64,000 nt of DNA from Bacteroidia bacterium. Its GTDB lineage: Bacteria; Bacteroidota; Bacteroidia; AKYH767-A; OLB10. The notes beneath the pieces are model-generated. The model did not search any database. It had not been told where the DNA came from and saw only the letters and a list, made by a program, of their open reading frames with translations. Positions 51,785 to 61,238 of the stretch are shown here, piece after piece. Numbering within the stretch: the stretch's first letter is position 1; every line of letters starts with the position of its first letter. The stretch spans positions 34,372-98,371 of the forward strand of contig JAEUTI010000009.1 in assembly GCA_016788065.1 (NCBI GenBank), written 5' to 3'. Made by a program: the position numbers and the translations under genes.

Positions 51785-54346
51785 TTATTGATCATAGATA
51801 TCATTTTTCTTAGATAGCTTTAAGTCTTGTAAAACGGAAGACTTCACATTTATCTGGAAAAAATAATTTTGTTGCTGACCGAAAGGAACCCAGTTCATAC
51901 GCATTTCCCAGCAATGGAGATCGCGGTATATGCCTAGACTGGTGTATGAAAGATCTTTTGCTTTAAAATCATAGCCTGAGTTAAAAGTAACTTTCCAGTT
52001 TGGAGTTACCGCTAAATCGCCGCTAAAGTTGAGCGTCTGATTAATTTGAGCTTCCAAAATCCCTGCTCTGGAATAGGACAAATTATAGGAGACTGCCAGG
52101 TTAAAAGGAACATTATAATCGACATAATTACCCGGATTTCTGTTGATGGCATCTAATTCAGCCTCTGTTCCTTTATCACTTTTTTTCATTGTTGTATTGT
52201 TCAGGTTGAAACCAATACTCATGGCAGCATTTGTTAACCGACCAAGCCGATTATTTTCATTCAGTTCAAACTTATTTATTTTTCTTCCAATTGAATCAGA
52301 GATGTAAGGATCGAAACTTCCCGATAAATTAATGTTCACTCTGTCGAATAAAATGGTACGACCATTCACATTTATATTCGACCAGTTCAGTGAATCGGCT
52401 GCAGTATTGTAACTCATTCCGACAGCAAGGCTTTCGAAAATTTTTATTTTTTTCAGGTTTACGGCAGTGTCTGTCACTGTGCGGGTTTTCATCTCCAGAT
52501 TATTGTCAAGTGCAAAACCAATCACCCCATATTTTCCGGAAGGTGGGCCACCGAATATTCCATTCTCAAAAATGGAATAGGTGCCTTGTGTACCTGCAGA
52601 ATCAATTTGATAAACTTTGTATGCATTGAATGTAGGATCACTGAAATCGGGACGATAGCTATACGAAATCGTTGGAGACATCACATGTCGGATGGCTGCA
52701 ATTTTCCCTTTCTTCATGGCCACCATTCCATAAATTCTGGTGTTTAGAGTAGCAGAAGTGATAAAATCACGTGCAGCACGGAAGCCCTGAACAGTATCGG
52801 TGACTACAGTATTTTCTGCAGTGTTGAATTCTTTACGAATGGTTTGCAGATACCATCTTTCATTGTATGAAACAGAAGGTGAGAGTGTAAAGTATTTCAG
52901 CACCTGCATCGATGTACTCAATGGTATGCTGTGTGAAATTCCATATCGGAATTGGTCTTTGCTTTCTTTTCTGAATAGCAAAGAATCTTTTGTCTGGATT
53001 GTATTTTGTAAATTAGACTGATAGCTGATACCAATTTTTTCATACCACTTTTGTGATCCTACAGCCACAGCCCTTTTAAAAGGAAATAATCGGTTAATAC
53101 TAAAGTTGGCATTTGGTAAACTCATCGAAACATCTTTCGTGAGTGTATTTTGAGAATGTGAAAGACTAGCCGATAAAGCATAGGGTTTTCCGGGCCAGTT
53201 TTTCGACCATGATACTGACGACTGGAAAGTGTTAGTCAGATAATTATTTGCTGACGCAATATTATTTTGATAATATCCTGAACTACCTGCATTCACATTG
53301 GCGCTGAATACACTGTTTGGTCGCGCTTTGGGATCCTGGCGGTGCGTCCAACGGATGAAGAAATCTTTGTAGAGATTATAATCAGGTAATTCTTTTTCTG
53401 ATGTTTTGATTTCTGAATAACTCAGAGCAATATTTCCGTTAAAATGGTATCGGCTTGCATAGTTCGAAATAAACCTGGTTCCCCAACTTCCAAGTGTGTA
53501 AATATCACCGGTAAGTGCAAAGTCAACTACATCTCCGATCCCAAAATAATATCCGCCTTCCTTAAAATAAAATCCCAACCGAGCCGATTCACCATACGAT
53601 GGAAATAATATTCCGGATGCTCTGCCTTTGCGTGTTGGAAAATATCCGAAGGGGATTGCAAGTGGAGTAGGTACATCTGCAATTACCAGATAAGCCGGAC
53701 CGGTAACAACCTTGTTGTTTTGAATTACTTTTAATTTGTTGGAGGAAATGGAGTAATGGGGATGCGGAAGGTTACAGGTGGTATAAGCACCATTTCTGAT
53801 AAAATAATTCCGTTCATCAATCCGCTTTACCGTTTGCCCAAGAATAAAGCCATCTCCTTGCTGCGTATTAACCTGTGTAATTTTACCTTTTTTAGTATCG
53901 AAGTTATAAGTGACAGTCTGAGCAATGAATTTTTCATCTTTTTGCTTAAATTCAGGAAGCCCGGTCGGATTTCCCAAACTGTCGGTGCCAGCTTTTGCAT
54001 ATAACACTTTGGTACTCCAGTCTACTTCAATGTAAGCAGCATCCATGGTAATGTCTTCATAATCGACATGGGCGTTTCCGTAGAGGTACACTTTTTCGGA
54101 GGCAATATCAAAGCGGATCGAATCCTTGGCTGTATAATGTACTTTCGATTTGAGGTCGTTGTTTACCTGCATTGACAGGGAGTCTGTAGTCACGGAATCG
54201 GCTGCTGCAACTTGCGAAACCGTCACAGTTCCGGCAGAATCGGCCAATTGCTGTCCTTTCGAACCTTCCGGCATCAAAATGCACACTAAAAGTGCCACGA
54301 AAGTGGTTAATATTTTTGTTGATATCGAATTCTTGCTAAACAGCAT
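51785..54346 (-). CDS. lptD: LPS-assembly protein LptD-like
   Basis: The 853-residue outer membrane protein has a signal peptide (about 1-32), an N-terminal OstA/LptA-like beta-jellyroll region (SEKVYLYGNAHVDYEDITMDA, about 75-200) and a large beta barrel of about 600 residues with alternating strands. Motifs such as YFPTRKGRASGILFPSYGES are typical of Bacteroidota LptD. It would insert lipopolysaccharide in the outer leaflet with LptE. It is divergent from the amidase gene, with 52 bases between starts. The gene symbol rests on the family assignment and not on function shown here. Confidence 0.88.
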   Translation of the reverse strand: MLFSKNSISTKILTTFVALLVCILMPEGSKGQQLADSAGTVTVSQVAAADSVTTDSLSMQVNNDLKSKVHYTAKDSIRFDIASEKVYLYGNAHVDYEDITMDAAYIEVDWSTKVLYAKAGTDSLGNPTGLPEFKQKDEKFIAQTVTYNFDTKKGKITQVNTQQGDGFILGQTVKRIDERNYFIRNGAYTTCNLPHPHYSISSNKLKVIQNNKVVTGPAYLVIADVPTPLAIPFGYFPTRKGRASGILFPSYGESARLGFYFKEGGYYFGIGDVVDFALTGDIYTLGSWGTRFISNYASRYHFNGNIALSYSEIKTSEKELPDYNLYKDFFIRWTHRQDPKARPNSVFSANVNAGSSGYYQNNIASANNYLTNTFQSSVSWSKNWPGKPYALSASLSHSQNTLTKDVSMSLPNANFSINRLFPFKRAVAVGSQKWYEKIGISYQSNLQNTIQTKDSLLFRKESKDQFRYGISHSIPLSTSMQVLKYFTLSPSVSYNERWYLQTIRKEFNTAENTVVTDTVQGFRAARDFITSATLNTRIYGMVAMKKGKIAAIRHVMSPTISYSYRPDFSDPTFNAYKVYQIDSAGTQGTYSIFENGIFGGPPSGKYGVIGFALDNNLEMKTRTVTDTAVNLKKIKIFESLAVGMSYNTAADSLNWSNINVNGRTILFDRVNINLSGSFDPYISDSIGRKINKFELNENNRLGRLTNAAMSIGFNLNNTTMKKSDKGTEAELDAINRNPGNYVDYNVPFNLAVSYNLSYSRAGILEAQINQTLNFSGDLAVTPNWKVTFNSGYDFKAKDLSYTSLGIYRDLHCWEMRMNWVPFGQQQNYFFQINVKSSVLQDLKLSKKNDIYDQ

Positions 54347-54363
54347 CAGACGCCAAAGAGGAG

Positions 54364-54385
54364 TAATTTTGAGGACTCAAAGCTA
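54364..54385. promoter_or_regulatory. Face-to-face -7 boxes of lptD-like and amidase genes
   Basis: TAATTTTG at 54364-54371 (plus) and TAGCTTTG at 54385-54378 (minus) lie within 22 bases of each other. They fit the -7 consensus for the amidase and the lptD-like gene respectively; clear -33 TTG elements are lacking. Confidence 0.45.
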
Positions 54386-54398
54386 AAGAAAATTAAAA

Positions 54399-55637
54399 TT
54401 GTCTAAAGTGAACCGCATACTCTTATTTGCAATATTACTCACATCGTTTGTTTTTATCTCTTTTTCAACGGAAAACAAACTGCCTAAGTATCGGATAAAG
54501 ACGATTGTTATAGATCCCGGACACGGTGGACATGATTCAGGGTGTTTAGGATCATCATCTTATGAAAAACATGTGGCTCTGGCAGTTTCGTTGAAGCTGG
54601 GAGCTTTGATTGAAGAATATTTTCCCGATGTGAAAGTAATCTATACCCGCGAAACCGATGTTTTTGTTGAATTACACGAAAGGGCGGCCATTGCAAATAG
54701 GGCAAAAGCCGATTTATTTGTTTGTATTCATTGTAATTCAGGACCTTCTGCAGCTTTCGGGGCAGAGACATATGTGATGGGTTTACACAAAACAGCAGAT
54801 AATTTATCGGTAGCGAAACGGGAAAACTCTTCCATTTTGTTAGAGAAAAATTACAAAACCAATTATGATGGTTTTGATCCTAACTCACCGGAAGCCAATA
54901 TCATATTCTCCCTTTATCAAAACACATTCATGAATCAAAGTCTGCTTTTTGCATCCCATTTGCAGAAGCAATTTGAGCATAATTCAGGGCGCTTCAACCG
55001 CGGAGTTAAGCAAGCGGGCTTCCTGGTTTTATTCCGGACAGCCATGCCAAGTGTTTTGATTGAGCTAGGCTTTCTAACCAATAAATCAGATGAGAAATTT
55101 CTCGCCAGCGAAAAAGGACAACAAAGTATGGCTCAGTCCATTCTGAAGGCTTTTCAATCGTACAAAACTGAAACGGAACGTAAAGCAGGAGGCAATCATA
55201 ATGATGATGATCCTTCTGAATCAAATGACAAAAATCAAGCAGCAAAGCCTGAAGAAACCGCTCCGAAAAAGGATAATGAACCCATTTCAGAAGTCAAAAA
55301 CACTGATAATCAACCTTCTGACCCGAAACCTGTATCTGATTCATTGCCTGCGACTGCACCCTTATCACGTGTATTTTTTACTGTTCAGGTAGGTGCTGTG
55401 GCAAATGCTTCCAAAGCTGATGCGATTAAATTTGAAAAAATTGAAGGGATCAGGCCGGTAATCGGGAATGATGGTATGACCCGCTTTTATTCTGGTGTTT
55501 TTGATTCTGCCGATTCAGCCCGAAAATCTCAGGAACAGTTGAAAACAAAGGGTTTCAAAGATTCTTTTATCGTTGCTTTTTCAGGAGCTAAAAGGATTTC
55601 TGTATCAGAAGCCAATGATTTGCTGAAAAGGAAGTAA
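54399..55637 (+). CDS. N-acetylmuramoyl-L-alanine amidase with SPOR domain
   Basis: The 412-residue protein has an N-terminal signal or anchor (about 6-22), an Amidase_3 domain (about 33-260) with zinc ligands in VIDPGHGGHDSG (His42), the YEKHVAL segment (Glu56), CIHCNSG and SVLIELGFLTN, an acidic/proline-rich linker, and a C-terminal SPOR domain (about 325-395). It cuts the peptide stem from glycan, and the SPOR domain directs such enzymes to division sites. The start is TTG at 54399 or GTG at 54408; there is no ATG. It begins a run of genes including the MCE protein. Confidence 0.93.
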   Translation: MSKVNRILLFAILLTSFVFISFSTENKLPKYRIKTIVIDPGHGGHDSGCLGSSSYEKHVALAVSLKLGALIEEYFPDVKVIYTRETDVFVELHERAAIANRAKADLFVCIHCNSGPSAAFGAETYVMGLHKTADNLSVAKRENSSILLEKNYKTNYDGFDPNSPEANIIFSLYQNTFMNQSLLFASHLQKQFEHNSGRFNRGVKQAGFLVLFRTAMPSVLIELGFLTNKSDEKFLASEKGQQSMAQSILKAFQSYKTETERKAGGNHNDDDPSESNDKNQAAKPEETAPKKDNEPISEVKNTDNQPSDPKPVSDSLPATAPLSRVFFTVQVGAVANASKADAIKFEKIEGIRPVIGNDGMTRFYSGVFDSADSARKSQEQLKTKGFKDSFIVAFSGAKRISVSEANDLLKRK

Positions 55638-55705
55638 TTTCGCACAAGCTTGGGTACTTTGCCCCGGTTTTGTAATATTGTTCTGTAAATCATTTAATCA
55701 AATTT

Positions 55706-56674
55706 GTGAAGCTATCTAAAGAAGTTAAGGTTGGAATTCTTGTTACCGGAGCACTAGCCGGATTATTCTGGGGAATGAACTACCTTAAAGGTATCGACTT
55801 ATTTTCCAACGATAATACTTATTATGCTGTCTATCAGAATGTTGATGGATTGGTGCCCTCCAGCGATGTTATTCTTAACGGAGTAAAAATCGGTCAGGTA
55901 ACTCATATTACATTTCTGAACGATAAAACCGGAAGAATCTTAGCTACATTTCTGGTGAGCGGAAAAGTGTTTATCGGTAAAGATTCGGAAGCCAGGATTG
56001 TAAGTTCCGATTTGTTGGGTGGGCGAAAAGTTGATATTCAACTGGATGCCAATTCACAACCTGCTGTTGATGGTGATACATTGGTAGCCTCTGTTCAAAC
56101 AACACTTTCAGATCAGGTGAAGCCTATAAAGGATAAGGCTGAGAGCTTAATTCAAACACTAGACTCTCTGGCAAGTTCTATGAATCAGGTCTTTAATGCT
56201 CAAACAAAACAAAACCTGAATGCCAGTTTCGATAATCTCAATAAATCATTAAAGAGCATTGAAAGTGCATCCAACAGCATCGACTTTATGATTTCCAATG
56301 AAAATGGAAAACTCAGGAAGATGATCGATAACCTGGAGTCAATTACTACCAATGTGAAGAATAACAATCAGAATCTGAGTAATGTGATGAAGAATTTTTC
56401 TCAGATTAGTGATTCATTGGTAAAAGCTAATCTGGCTTCCACCATTCAGAATGCCGACAGAGTTTTAAATGAAACAGCCTCCATCATGGCGAAAATCAAT
56501 AAAGGTGAAGGCACCATGGGCATGTTGATCAATGACGATAGTTTGTATGTCTCACTCGAAAGAACTGCAAGTGATCTTGATAAACTGTTAATTGATATGA
56601 AGCAGAATCCAAAGCGTTATGTGCATTTCTCGATCTTTGGCGGGAAAGGAAAACCTGCTAAAACAGAACAATAA
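55706..56674 (+). CDS. MCE/MlaD family protein
   Basis: The 322-residue protein starts at GTG 55706. It has one N-terminal membrane anchor (about 10-28), an MCE domain (about 38-118, YYAVYQNVDGLVPSSDV and GGRKVDIQL) and a long helical C-terminal part that predicts a coiled coil (about 135-290). MlaD-type proteins form hexamers that carry phospholipids between membranes. It follows the amidase by 68 bases and precedes two Fe-S proteins; the partner MlaE/MlaF permease and ATPase are not in the window. Confidence 0.92.
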   Translation: MKLSKEVKVGILVTGALAGLFWGMNYLKGIDLFSNDNTYYAVYQNVDGLVPSSDVILNGVKIGQVTHITFLNDKTGRILATFLVSGKVFIGKDSEARIVSSDLLGGRKVDIQLDANSQPAVDGDTLVASVQTTLSDQVKPIKDKAESLIQTLDSLASSMNQVFNAQTKQNLNASFDNLNKSLKSIESASNSIDFMISNENGKLRKMIDNLESITTNVKNNNQNLSNVMKNFSQISDSLVKANLASTIQNADRVLNETASIMAKINKGEGTMGMLINDDSLYVSLERTASDLDKLLIDMKQNPKRYVHFSIFGGKGKPAKTEQ

Positions 56675-56707
56675 GAACGTATTAATGGTTATATACGGAA
56701 CAACACT

Positions 56708-58021
56708 ATGATCAGCAGCATACTATTTATTATACTTCTTGGTGCCGGAATATTTTTCTTTGCTTCCAGCATTAAGAAAATTTCAAGAAATATCAGGCTT
56801 GGTCGTGATATTGACCGAAGCGATAATCCGGCTCTACGCTGGCAGACAATGACTATGGTTGCCTTAGGGCAATCGAAGATGGTTACCAGACCAGTTGCAG
56901 GATTTTTTCATATCATCATTTACCTGGGATTTGTGATTATCAATATTGAGGTATTGGAGATTATTATTGATGGAATTTTTGGTACACATCGTATTTTTGC
57001 TTCTGCACTCGGACCATTCTATGATTTTCTGATAGGAAGTTTTGAAATACTTGCAGCAGGAGTTTTAATTGCCTGTGTGGTTTTTTTAGCAAGAAGAAAT
57101 ATATTAAAGCTCAAGAGATTTATAAGTCGCGATTTAAATGGCTGGCCACGCAGTGATGCAACTATTATTCTGGTTACTGAAATAATTCTGATGTCGTTGT
57201 TTTTAGCCATGAATGCAGCCGATGCAGTTTTGCAAAGCAGGGGAGTGCCGCATTATGAAGTGGCAGGTTCGTTTCCTGTGAGTTCCATATTCTTCCCGTT
57301 ATTTGATTCATGGTCGACTGCCACACTCATTGTAGTAGAACGTTCCTGCTGGTGGTTACACATAGCCGGAATATTATTGTTTCTGAATTACGTTCCTTTT
57401 TCTAAACACTTTCACATATTACTTTCATTTCCGAATGTTTGGTACAGTAATCTGGAGAAGAAAGGTAAGTTCACCAATCTGGAAAGTGTAACTAATGAAG
57501 TGAAGTTAATGCTGGATCCTTCAGCTGTTCCTCCTCCCGTAGATCCGAATGCAGCACCACAAAGATTTGGTGCCAAAGATGTGCGTGATTTAACCTGGAA
57601 GAATCTGATGGATTCATATTCATGCACAGAATGCGGAAGATGCACCAGCGTTTGTCCGGCTAACATCACCGGGAAAGCATTATCGCCTCGAAAAATTATG
57701 ATGGACACCCGTGACCGTTTAGAGGAGGTTGGGAAAAATATTGACATGCATGGTCCTGCTCATGATGATGGAAAATCATTGTTGAATGATTACATCACTC
57801 CGGAAGAATTATGGGCATGCACAACTTGTAATGCATGTGTGCAGGCTTGTCCTGTTAACATCGATCCTTTATCCATCATAGTTGATATGCGCCGTTATTT
57901 GGTAATGGAGCAATCGGCTGCTCCGGCAGAATTAAATGGAATGTTTACAAAAATCGAGAACAACGGTGCTCCCTGGCAATTCTCTCCTGCCGACAGAATG
58001 AATTGGGTGAATCAGGATTAA
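56708..58021 (+). CDS. Membrane Fe-S oxidoreductase with two [4Fe-4S] motifs
   Basis: The 437-residue protein has about five or six membrane segments (about 1-20, 60-85, 112-135, 153-172, 218-236) resembling a NarI-type heme module, then a cytoplasmic ferredoxin-like domain. The clusters are CTECGRCTSVCP (Cys306, 309, 312, 316) and CTTCNACVQACP (Cys371, 374, 377, 381). Such proteins resemble HdrE/D or GlpC-like electron carriers to quinones. The next gene encodes a CCG-domain partner 12 bases on. Donor and acceptor are unknown. Confidence 0.9.
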   Translation: MISSILFIILLGAGIFFFASSIKKISRNIRLGRDIDRSDNPALRWQTMTMVALGQSKMVTRPVAGFFHIIIYLGFVIINIEVLEIIIDGIFGTHRIFASALGPFYDFLIGSFEILAAGVLIACVVFLARRNILKLKRFISRDLNGWPRSDATIILVTEIILMSLFLAMNAADAVLQSRGVPHYEVAGSFPVSSIFFPLFDSWSTATLIVVERSCWWLHIAGILLFLNYVPFSKHFHILLSFPNVWYSNLEKKGKFTNLESVTNEVKLMLDPSAVPPPVDPNAAPQRFGAKDVRDLTWKNLMDSYSCTECGRCTSVCPANITGKALSPRKIMMDTRDRLEEVGKNIDMHGPAHDDGKSLLNDYITPEELWACTTCNACVQACPVNIDPLSIIVDMRRYLVMEQSAAPAELNGMFTKIENNGAPWQFSPADRMNWVNQD

Positions 58022-58033
58022 ATAATAAATTAA

Positions 58034-58828
58034 ATGAGTACAACTAATTTTCATGTGCCCACGATGGCGGAAATGGCATCCAGAGGTGAAACTCCTGAGG
58101 TGTTGTTTTGGGTTGGCTGTGCCGGAAGTTTTGATTCCAGAGCTCAGAAGATAACCAAAGCCATTGCTAAGATATTACATCATGCAAACGTAAGTTTTGC
58201 GGTGCTTGGTACAGAAGAGAGTTGTACTGGTGATCCTGCCAAACGTGCCGGAAACGAATTTTTGTTTCAGATGCAGGCAATGACCAATATTCAGGTTTTA
58301 GATGGATATCAGGTAAAAAAAATTGTGACTGGTTGTCCGCATTGCTTTAATATCATTAAGAATGAGTATCCCGGTTTGGGTGGAAATTATGAAGTACTTC
58401 ACCACACCGAGTTGTTGCAACAGTTAATTGCAGAAGGTAAACTTAAAGTTGAAGGAGGAGTTTTTAAAGGTAAGAAGATTACTTTTCACGATCCCTGTTA
58501 TTTAGGTCGTGCCAATGATGTTTATGAAGCACCTCGTCAGGTGATCAGCAAGCTTGATGCAGCGCTTTCTGAAATGAAAAGAAGTCGGGCCAATGGCTTA
58601 TGCTGTGGTGCCGGTGGTGCACAAATGTTCAAGGAACCTGAAAAAGGAAATAAGGATATTAATATTGAAAGAACAGAAGAAGCGCTTGGACTAAATCCTG
58701 AAATAATTGCTGTTGGTTGTCCTTTTTGCATGACAATGATGACTGATGGCGTGAAAAATTTCGAAAAAGAAGATCAGGTGAAAGTCATGGATGTTGCTGA
58801 ACTGATTGCTAAAGCAAACGATTTATAA
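58034..58828 (+). CDS. CCG-domain Fe-S oxidoreductase subunit
   Basis: The 264-residue protein has two CCG-type cysteine-rich motifs found in HdrB, GlpC and LutA: CPHCFNIIKNEYPGLGG (about 97) with an upstream WVGCAGSFDSR, and FHDPCYLGR through GLCCGAGGAQMF (about 196). These can hold noncubane [4Fe-4S] clusters that take electrons from the adjacent ferredoxin subunit. It lies 12 bases after that gene and 2 bases before the next one. The natural substrate is not known. Confidence 0.92.
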   Translation: MSTTNFHVPTMAEMASRGETPEVLFWVGCAGSFDSRAQKITKAIAKILHHANVSFAVLGTEESCTGDPAKRAGNEFLFQMQAMTNIQVLDGYQVKKIVTGCPHCFNIIKNEYPGLGGNYEVLHHTELLQQLIAEGKLKVEGGVFKGKKITFHDPCYLGRANDVYEAPRQVISKLDAALSEMKRSRANGLCCGAGGAQMFKEPEKGNKDINIERTEEALGLNPEIIAVGCPFCMTMMTDGVKNFEKEDQVKVMDVAELIAKANDL

Positions 58829-58830
58829 AA

Positions 58831-59334
58831 ATGTACGCACCATTTGAAACAATGCCGGCAAATTCTAAAGTCTGGATCTACCAGTCGAACCGGCCATTTG
58901 CTGAGCAGGAATTATCCGCAATTGAAAATAAGTTGCAAAATTTTGTAGCAGGCTGGACAGCACATCAGGCCGACCTGAAAGCATCGTTTTCAATTATAGA
59001 TAATTATTTTATTGCTATTGCTGTGGATGAATCGGTGAACGATGCCAGCGGATGCAGTGTAGATAAAAAAGTTCATTTCATAAAACAGCTTGGAAATGAT
59101 TTGAATATTGATTTCTTTGATAGAATGAAAGTTGTGGTAATCACTGATTCTGGATTACTGCCGGTTCATGTACATAAACTTAATGCTGAAATTGAAAATG
59201 GTAAAATTCACAGCAATTCGCTTTTTTATAATACGCTCGTGTCGAATTTAAATGAATTTAAAGCAGGATGGAAAGTTGAATTACAGAATTCATGGCCTGT
59301 TCAGTTTATAAATTCTGAATTGAAAACTTCCTAA
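58831..59334 (+). CDS. Conserved Bacteroidota protein (often labelled ABC transporter ATPase)
   Basis: The 167-residue soluble protein starts MYAPFETMPANSKVWIYQSNRPF and continues with EQELSAIENKLQNFVAGWTAH. I know this family as a conserved Bacteroidota protein whose common label of ABC ATPase is unjustified: no Walker A or B motif is visible. Two alpha/beta parts, including FDRMKVVVITDSG, make up the rest. It starts 2 bases after the CCG subunit gene, so translation is likely coupled. A role with the Fe-S oxidoreductase is possible by context only. Confidence 0.75.
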   Translation: MYAPFETMPANSKVWIYQSNRPFAEQELSAIENKLQNFVAGWTAHQADLKASFSIIDNYFIAIAVDESVNDASGCSVDKKVHFIKQLGNDLNIDFFDRMKVVVITDSGLLPVHVHKLNAEIENGKIHSNSLFYNTLVSNLNEFKAGWKVELQNSWPVQFINSELKTS

Positions 59335-59345
59335 TTCCATTTCCG

Positions 59346-60299
59346 GTGATCATTTACATACTATTCATTCTGGGTTTTGTGATTCTCATCAAGGGTGCAG
59401 ATATGCTCGTTGATGGCTCTTCCTCACTTGCCAGAAGGTTTGGTATTTCTGATATCGTAATCGGTTTAACCATTGTTTCCATGGGGACATCGGCACCGGA
59501 ACTTGTAGTTAATGTTATTGCATCATTAAATGGTAATTCAGAAATCGCTGTTGGGAATATTCTTGGAAGCAATATTGTAAATATCTTCTTTATCCTGGGA
59601 ATTTCGGCTGTGATTTTTCCATTAACAGTCAAAAGAAATACAACTTATAAAGAAATTCCGTTTGCATTGCTTGCATCATTAGTAATTTTATTCCTTTGTA
59701 ATGATATGCTTTTCGATTATGAAGATAAAGCAGTTTTATCGACCGGTGATGGATTGGTATTGCTGGGTTTCTTTTCTATTTTTATTTATTATATTTTCGC
59801 TATTGCTAAAGCTGAAACGTCAACTGATTCAGATGTTGTTCCAATGCCGCTTCCAAAAGCTGTTTTATTTATTGCATTAGGATTAACCGGATTAATATTT
59901 GGTGGTAAATGGATTGTAGATGGTGCTGTAGTAATGGCATCCGGAATGGGAGTGAGTGAAAGTCTGATTGGTTTGACCATAGTGGCTATTGGTACCTCAT
60001 TACCTGAACTTGCTACATCTGCGGTGGCTGCTTATAAAAAGAATACTGATATAGCTATTGGTAATGTTGTTGGGTCCAATATTTTTAACTCGTTCTGGAT
60101 TTTGGGATTCAGTGCTTTGATAAATCCAATTCCTGTCCTCCAACGAAATAACATCGACTTTGCGATGAATATTCTGGCAAGTGTGTTGTTGTTCGCATTT
60201 CTTTTTATTGGAAAGCGCCACATGCTGGAAAGATGGCAGGGCGTGGCTTTCATTTTAGTTTACATTGCTTACGTTGTTTATTTAGTTCAATTAGGATAA
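59346..60299 (+). CDS. Calcium/sodium antiporter (CaCA family, YrbG-like)
   Basis: The 317-residue membrane protein starts at GTG 59346 and has ten predicted membrane segments with two inverted alpha-repeats: MGTSAPELVVNVIASLNGN with NILGSNIVNIFF (about 50-85) and IGTSLPELATSAVAAYKKN with NVVGSNIFNSFW (about 215-252). The acidic residues in these repeats bind Ca2+ and Na+. It begins 11 bases after the preceding gene but is unlikely to share its function. TerC follows 22 bases on. Confidence 0.93.
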   Translation: MIIYILFILGFVILIKGADMLVDGSSSLARRFGISDIVIGLTIVSMGTSAPELVVNVIASLNGNSEIAVGNILGSNIVNIFFILGISAVIFPLTVKRNTTYKEIPFALLASLVILFLCNDMLFDYEDKAVLSTGDGLVLLGFFSIFIYYIFAIAKAETSTDSDVVPMPLPKAVLFIALGLTGLIFGGKWIVDGAVVMASGMGVSESLIGLTIVAIGTSLPELATSAVAAYKKNTDIAIGNVVGSNIFNSFWILGFSALINPIPVLQRNNIDFAMNILASVLLFAFLFIGKRHMLERWQGVAFILVYIAYVVYLVQLG

Positions 60300-60321
60300 T
60301 TCATATTTAAAATACAAGACC

Positions 60322-61149
60322 ATGCATTTAGCTCAGGATTTCGAATCCTTATTTACAATTGCCTCTTTGGTAAGTCTTCTTACTCTTTCTGTGTTGGAGA
60401 TTGTACTGGGAATCGATAATATTATTTTTATTTCCATTGTTGCGGGAAAATTGCCGAAAGAGCATCAGAAAAAAGCACGCACAGTAGGACTTATGCTGGC
60501 GCTTTTAATGAGGGTGGCGCTCTTGTTCAGTATAACCTGGGTAATAAGTATGAAAGGAGCCATATTTCATGTGCTCAGTGCTGCTCCCTGGTTTGTATTC
60601 AATCTCACCGATGATCTTGCAGCAAGTGCTTTATGGAGTTGTTCCGGCCGCGATTTAATATTGCTTGCAGGAGGTATATTCCTGCTGTACAAAACTACAG
60701 TTGAAATAAGACATAAAATTGAGGGAGAAGATGATCTTCAGGATCCGAGTTTGAAGAAAGTAACTCTGAATGCTGCAATCATGCAGATTGTACTTATAGA
60801 TATTGTATTCTCATTTGATTCTATCTTAACTGCAATCGGACTGGTAGATAACTTGCTGGTAATGATTTTAGCGGTGATTGTTGCCATGGTAATCATGCTT
60901 ATTTTCTCTGAAAGAGTTTCGAATTTTGTGAATGATAATCCTACCATCAAAATGCTGGCACTTGCGTTCCTGCTGATGATTGGAATGATATTGATTATAG
61001 ATGCATTCCACGTGCATGTTCCTAAAGGTTATGTGTACTTCTCGATGGCATTCTCATTGCTTGTGGAATCGCTCAATATGCGAATGCACAAAAAGAAGCA
61101 ATTGAAAATTAAATCAGAAATTCATAAGGATCCCAAAAAGATACTTTGA
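60322..61149 (+). CDS. TerC family membrane protein
   Basis: The 275-residue protein has seven or so membrane segments with the TerC acidic motifs SVLEIVLGIDNIIFIS (about 23-38) and LIDIVFSFDSILTAIG (about 157-172). TerC/Alx-type proteins are metal (Mn2+ or Ca2+) exporters linked to membrane protein function. It lies 22 bases after the antiporter gene, so the two may form a cation efflux unit. A terminator follows immediately. Confidence 0.93.
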   Translation: MHLAQDFESLFTIASLVSLLTLSVLEIVLGIDNIIFISIVAGKLPKEHQKKARTVGLMLALLMRVALLFSITWVISMKGAIFHVLSAAPWFVFNLTDDLAASALWSCSGRDLILLAGGIFLLYKTTVEIRHKIEGEDDLQDPSLKKVTLNAAIMQIVLIDIVFSFDSILTAIGLVDNLLVMILAVIVAMVIMLIFSERVSNFVNDNPTIKMLALAFLLMIGMILIIDAFHVHVPKGYVYFSMAFSLLVESLNMRMHKKKQLKIKSEIHKDPKKIL

Positions 61150-61157
61150 TAAATAGA

Positions 61158-61186
61158 GAGTCGCCTCATTAAGGCGGCTCTTTTTT
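61158..61186 (+). terminator. Terminator after terC-like gene
   Basis: A 9-bp stem (61158-61166 with 61172-61180, one G-T pair), a 5-base loop and six T residues. Confidence 0.85.
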
Positions 61187-61238
61187 ATTACTGATAGTTC
61201 ATTAATATTTATTACCTTCACGGAAGCAACGGCAATTC

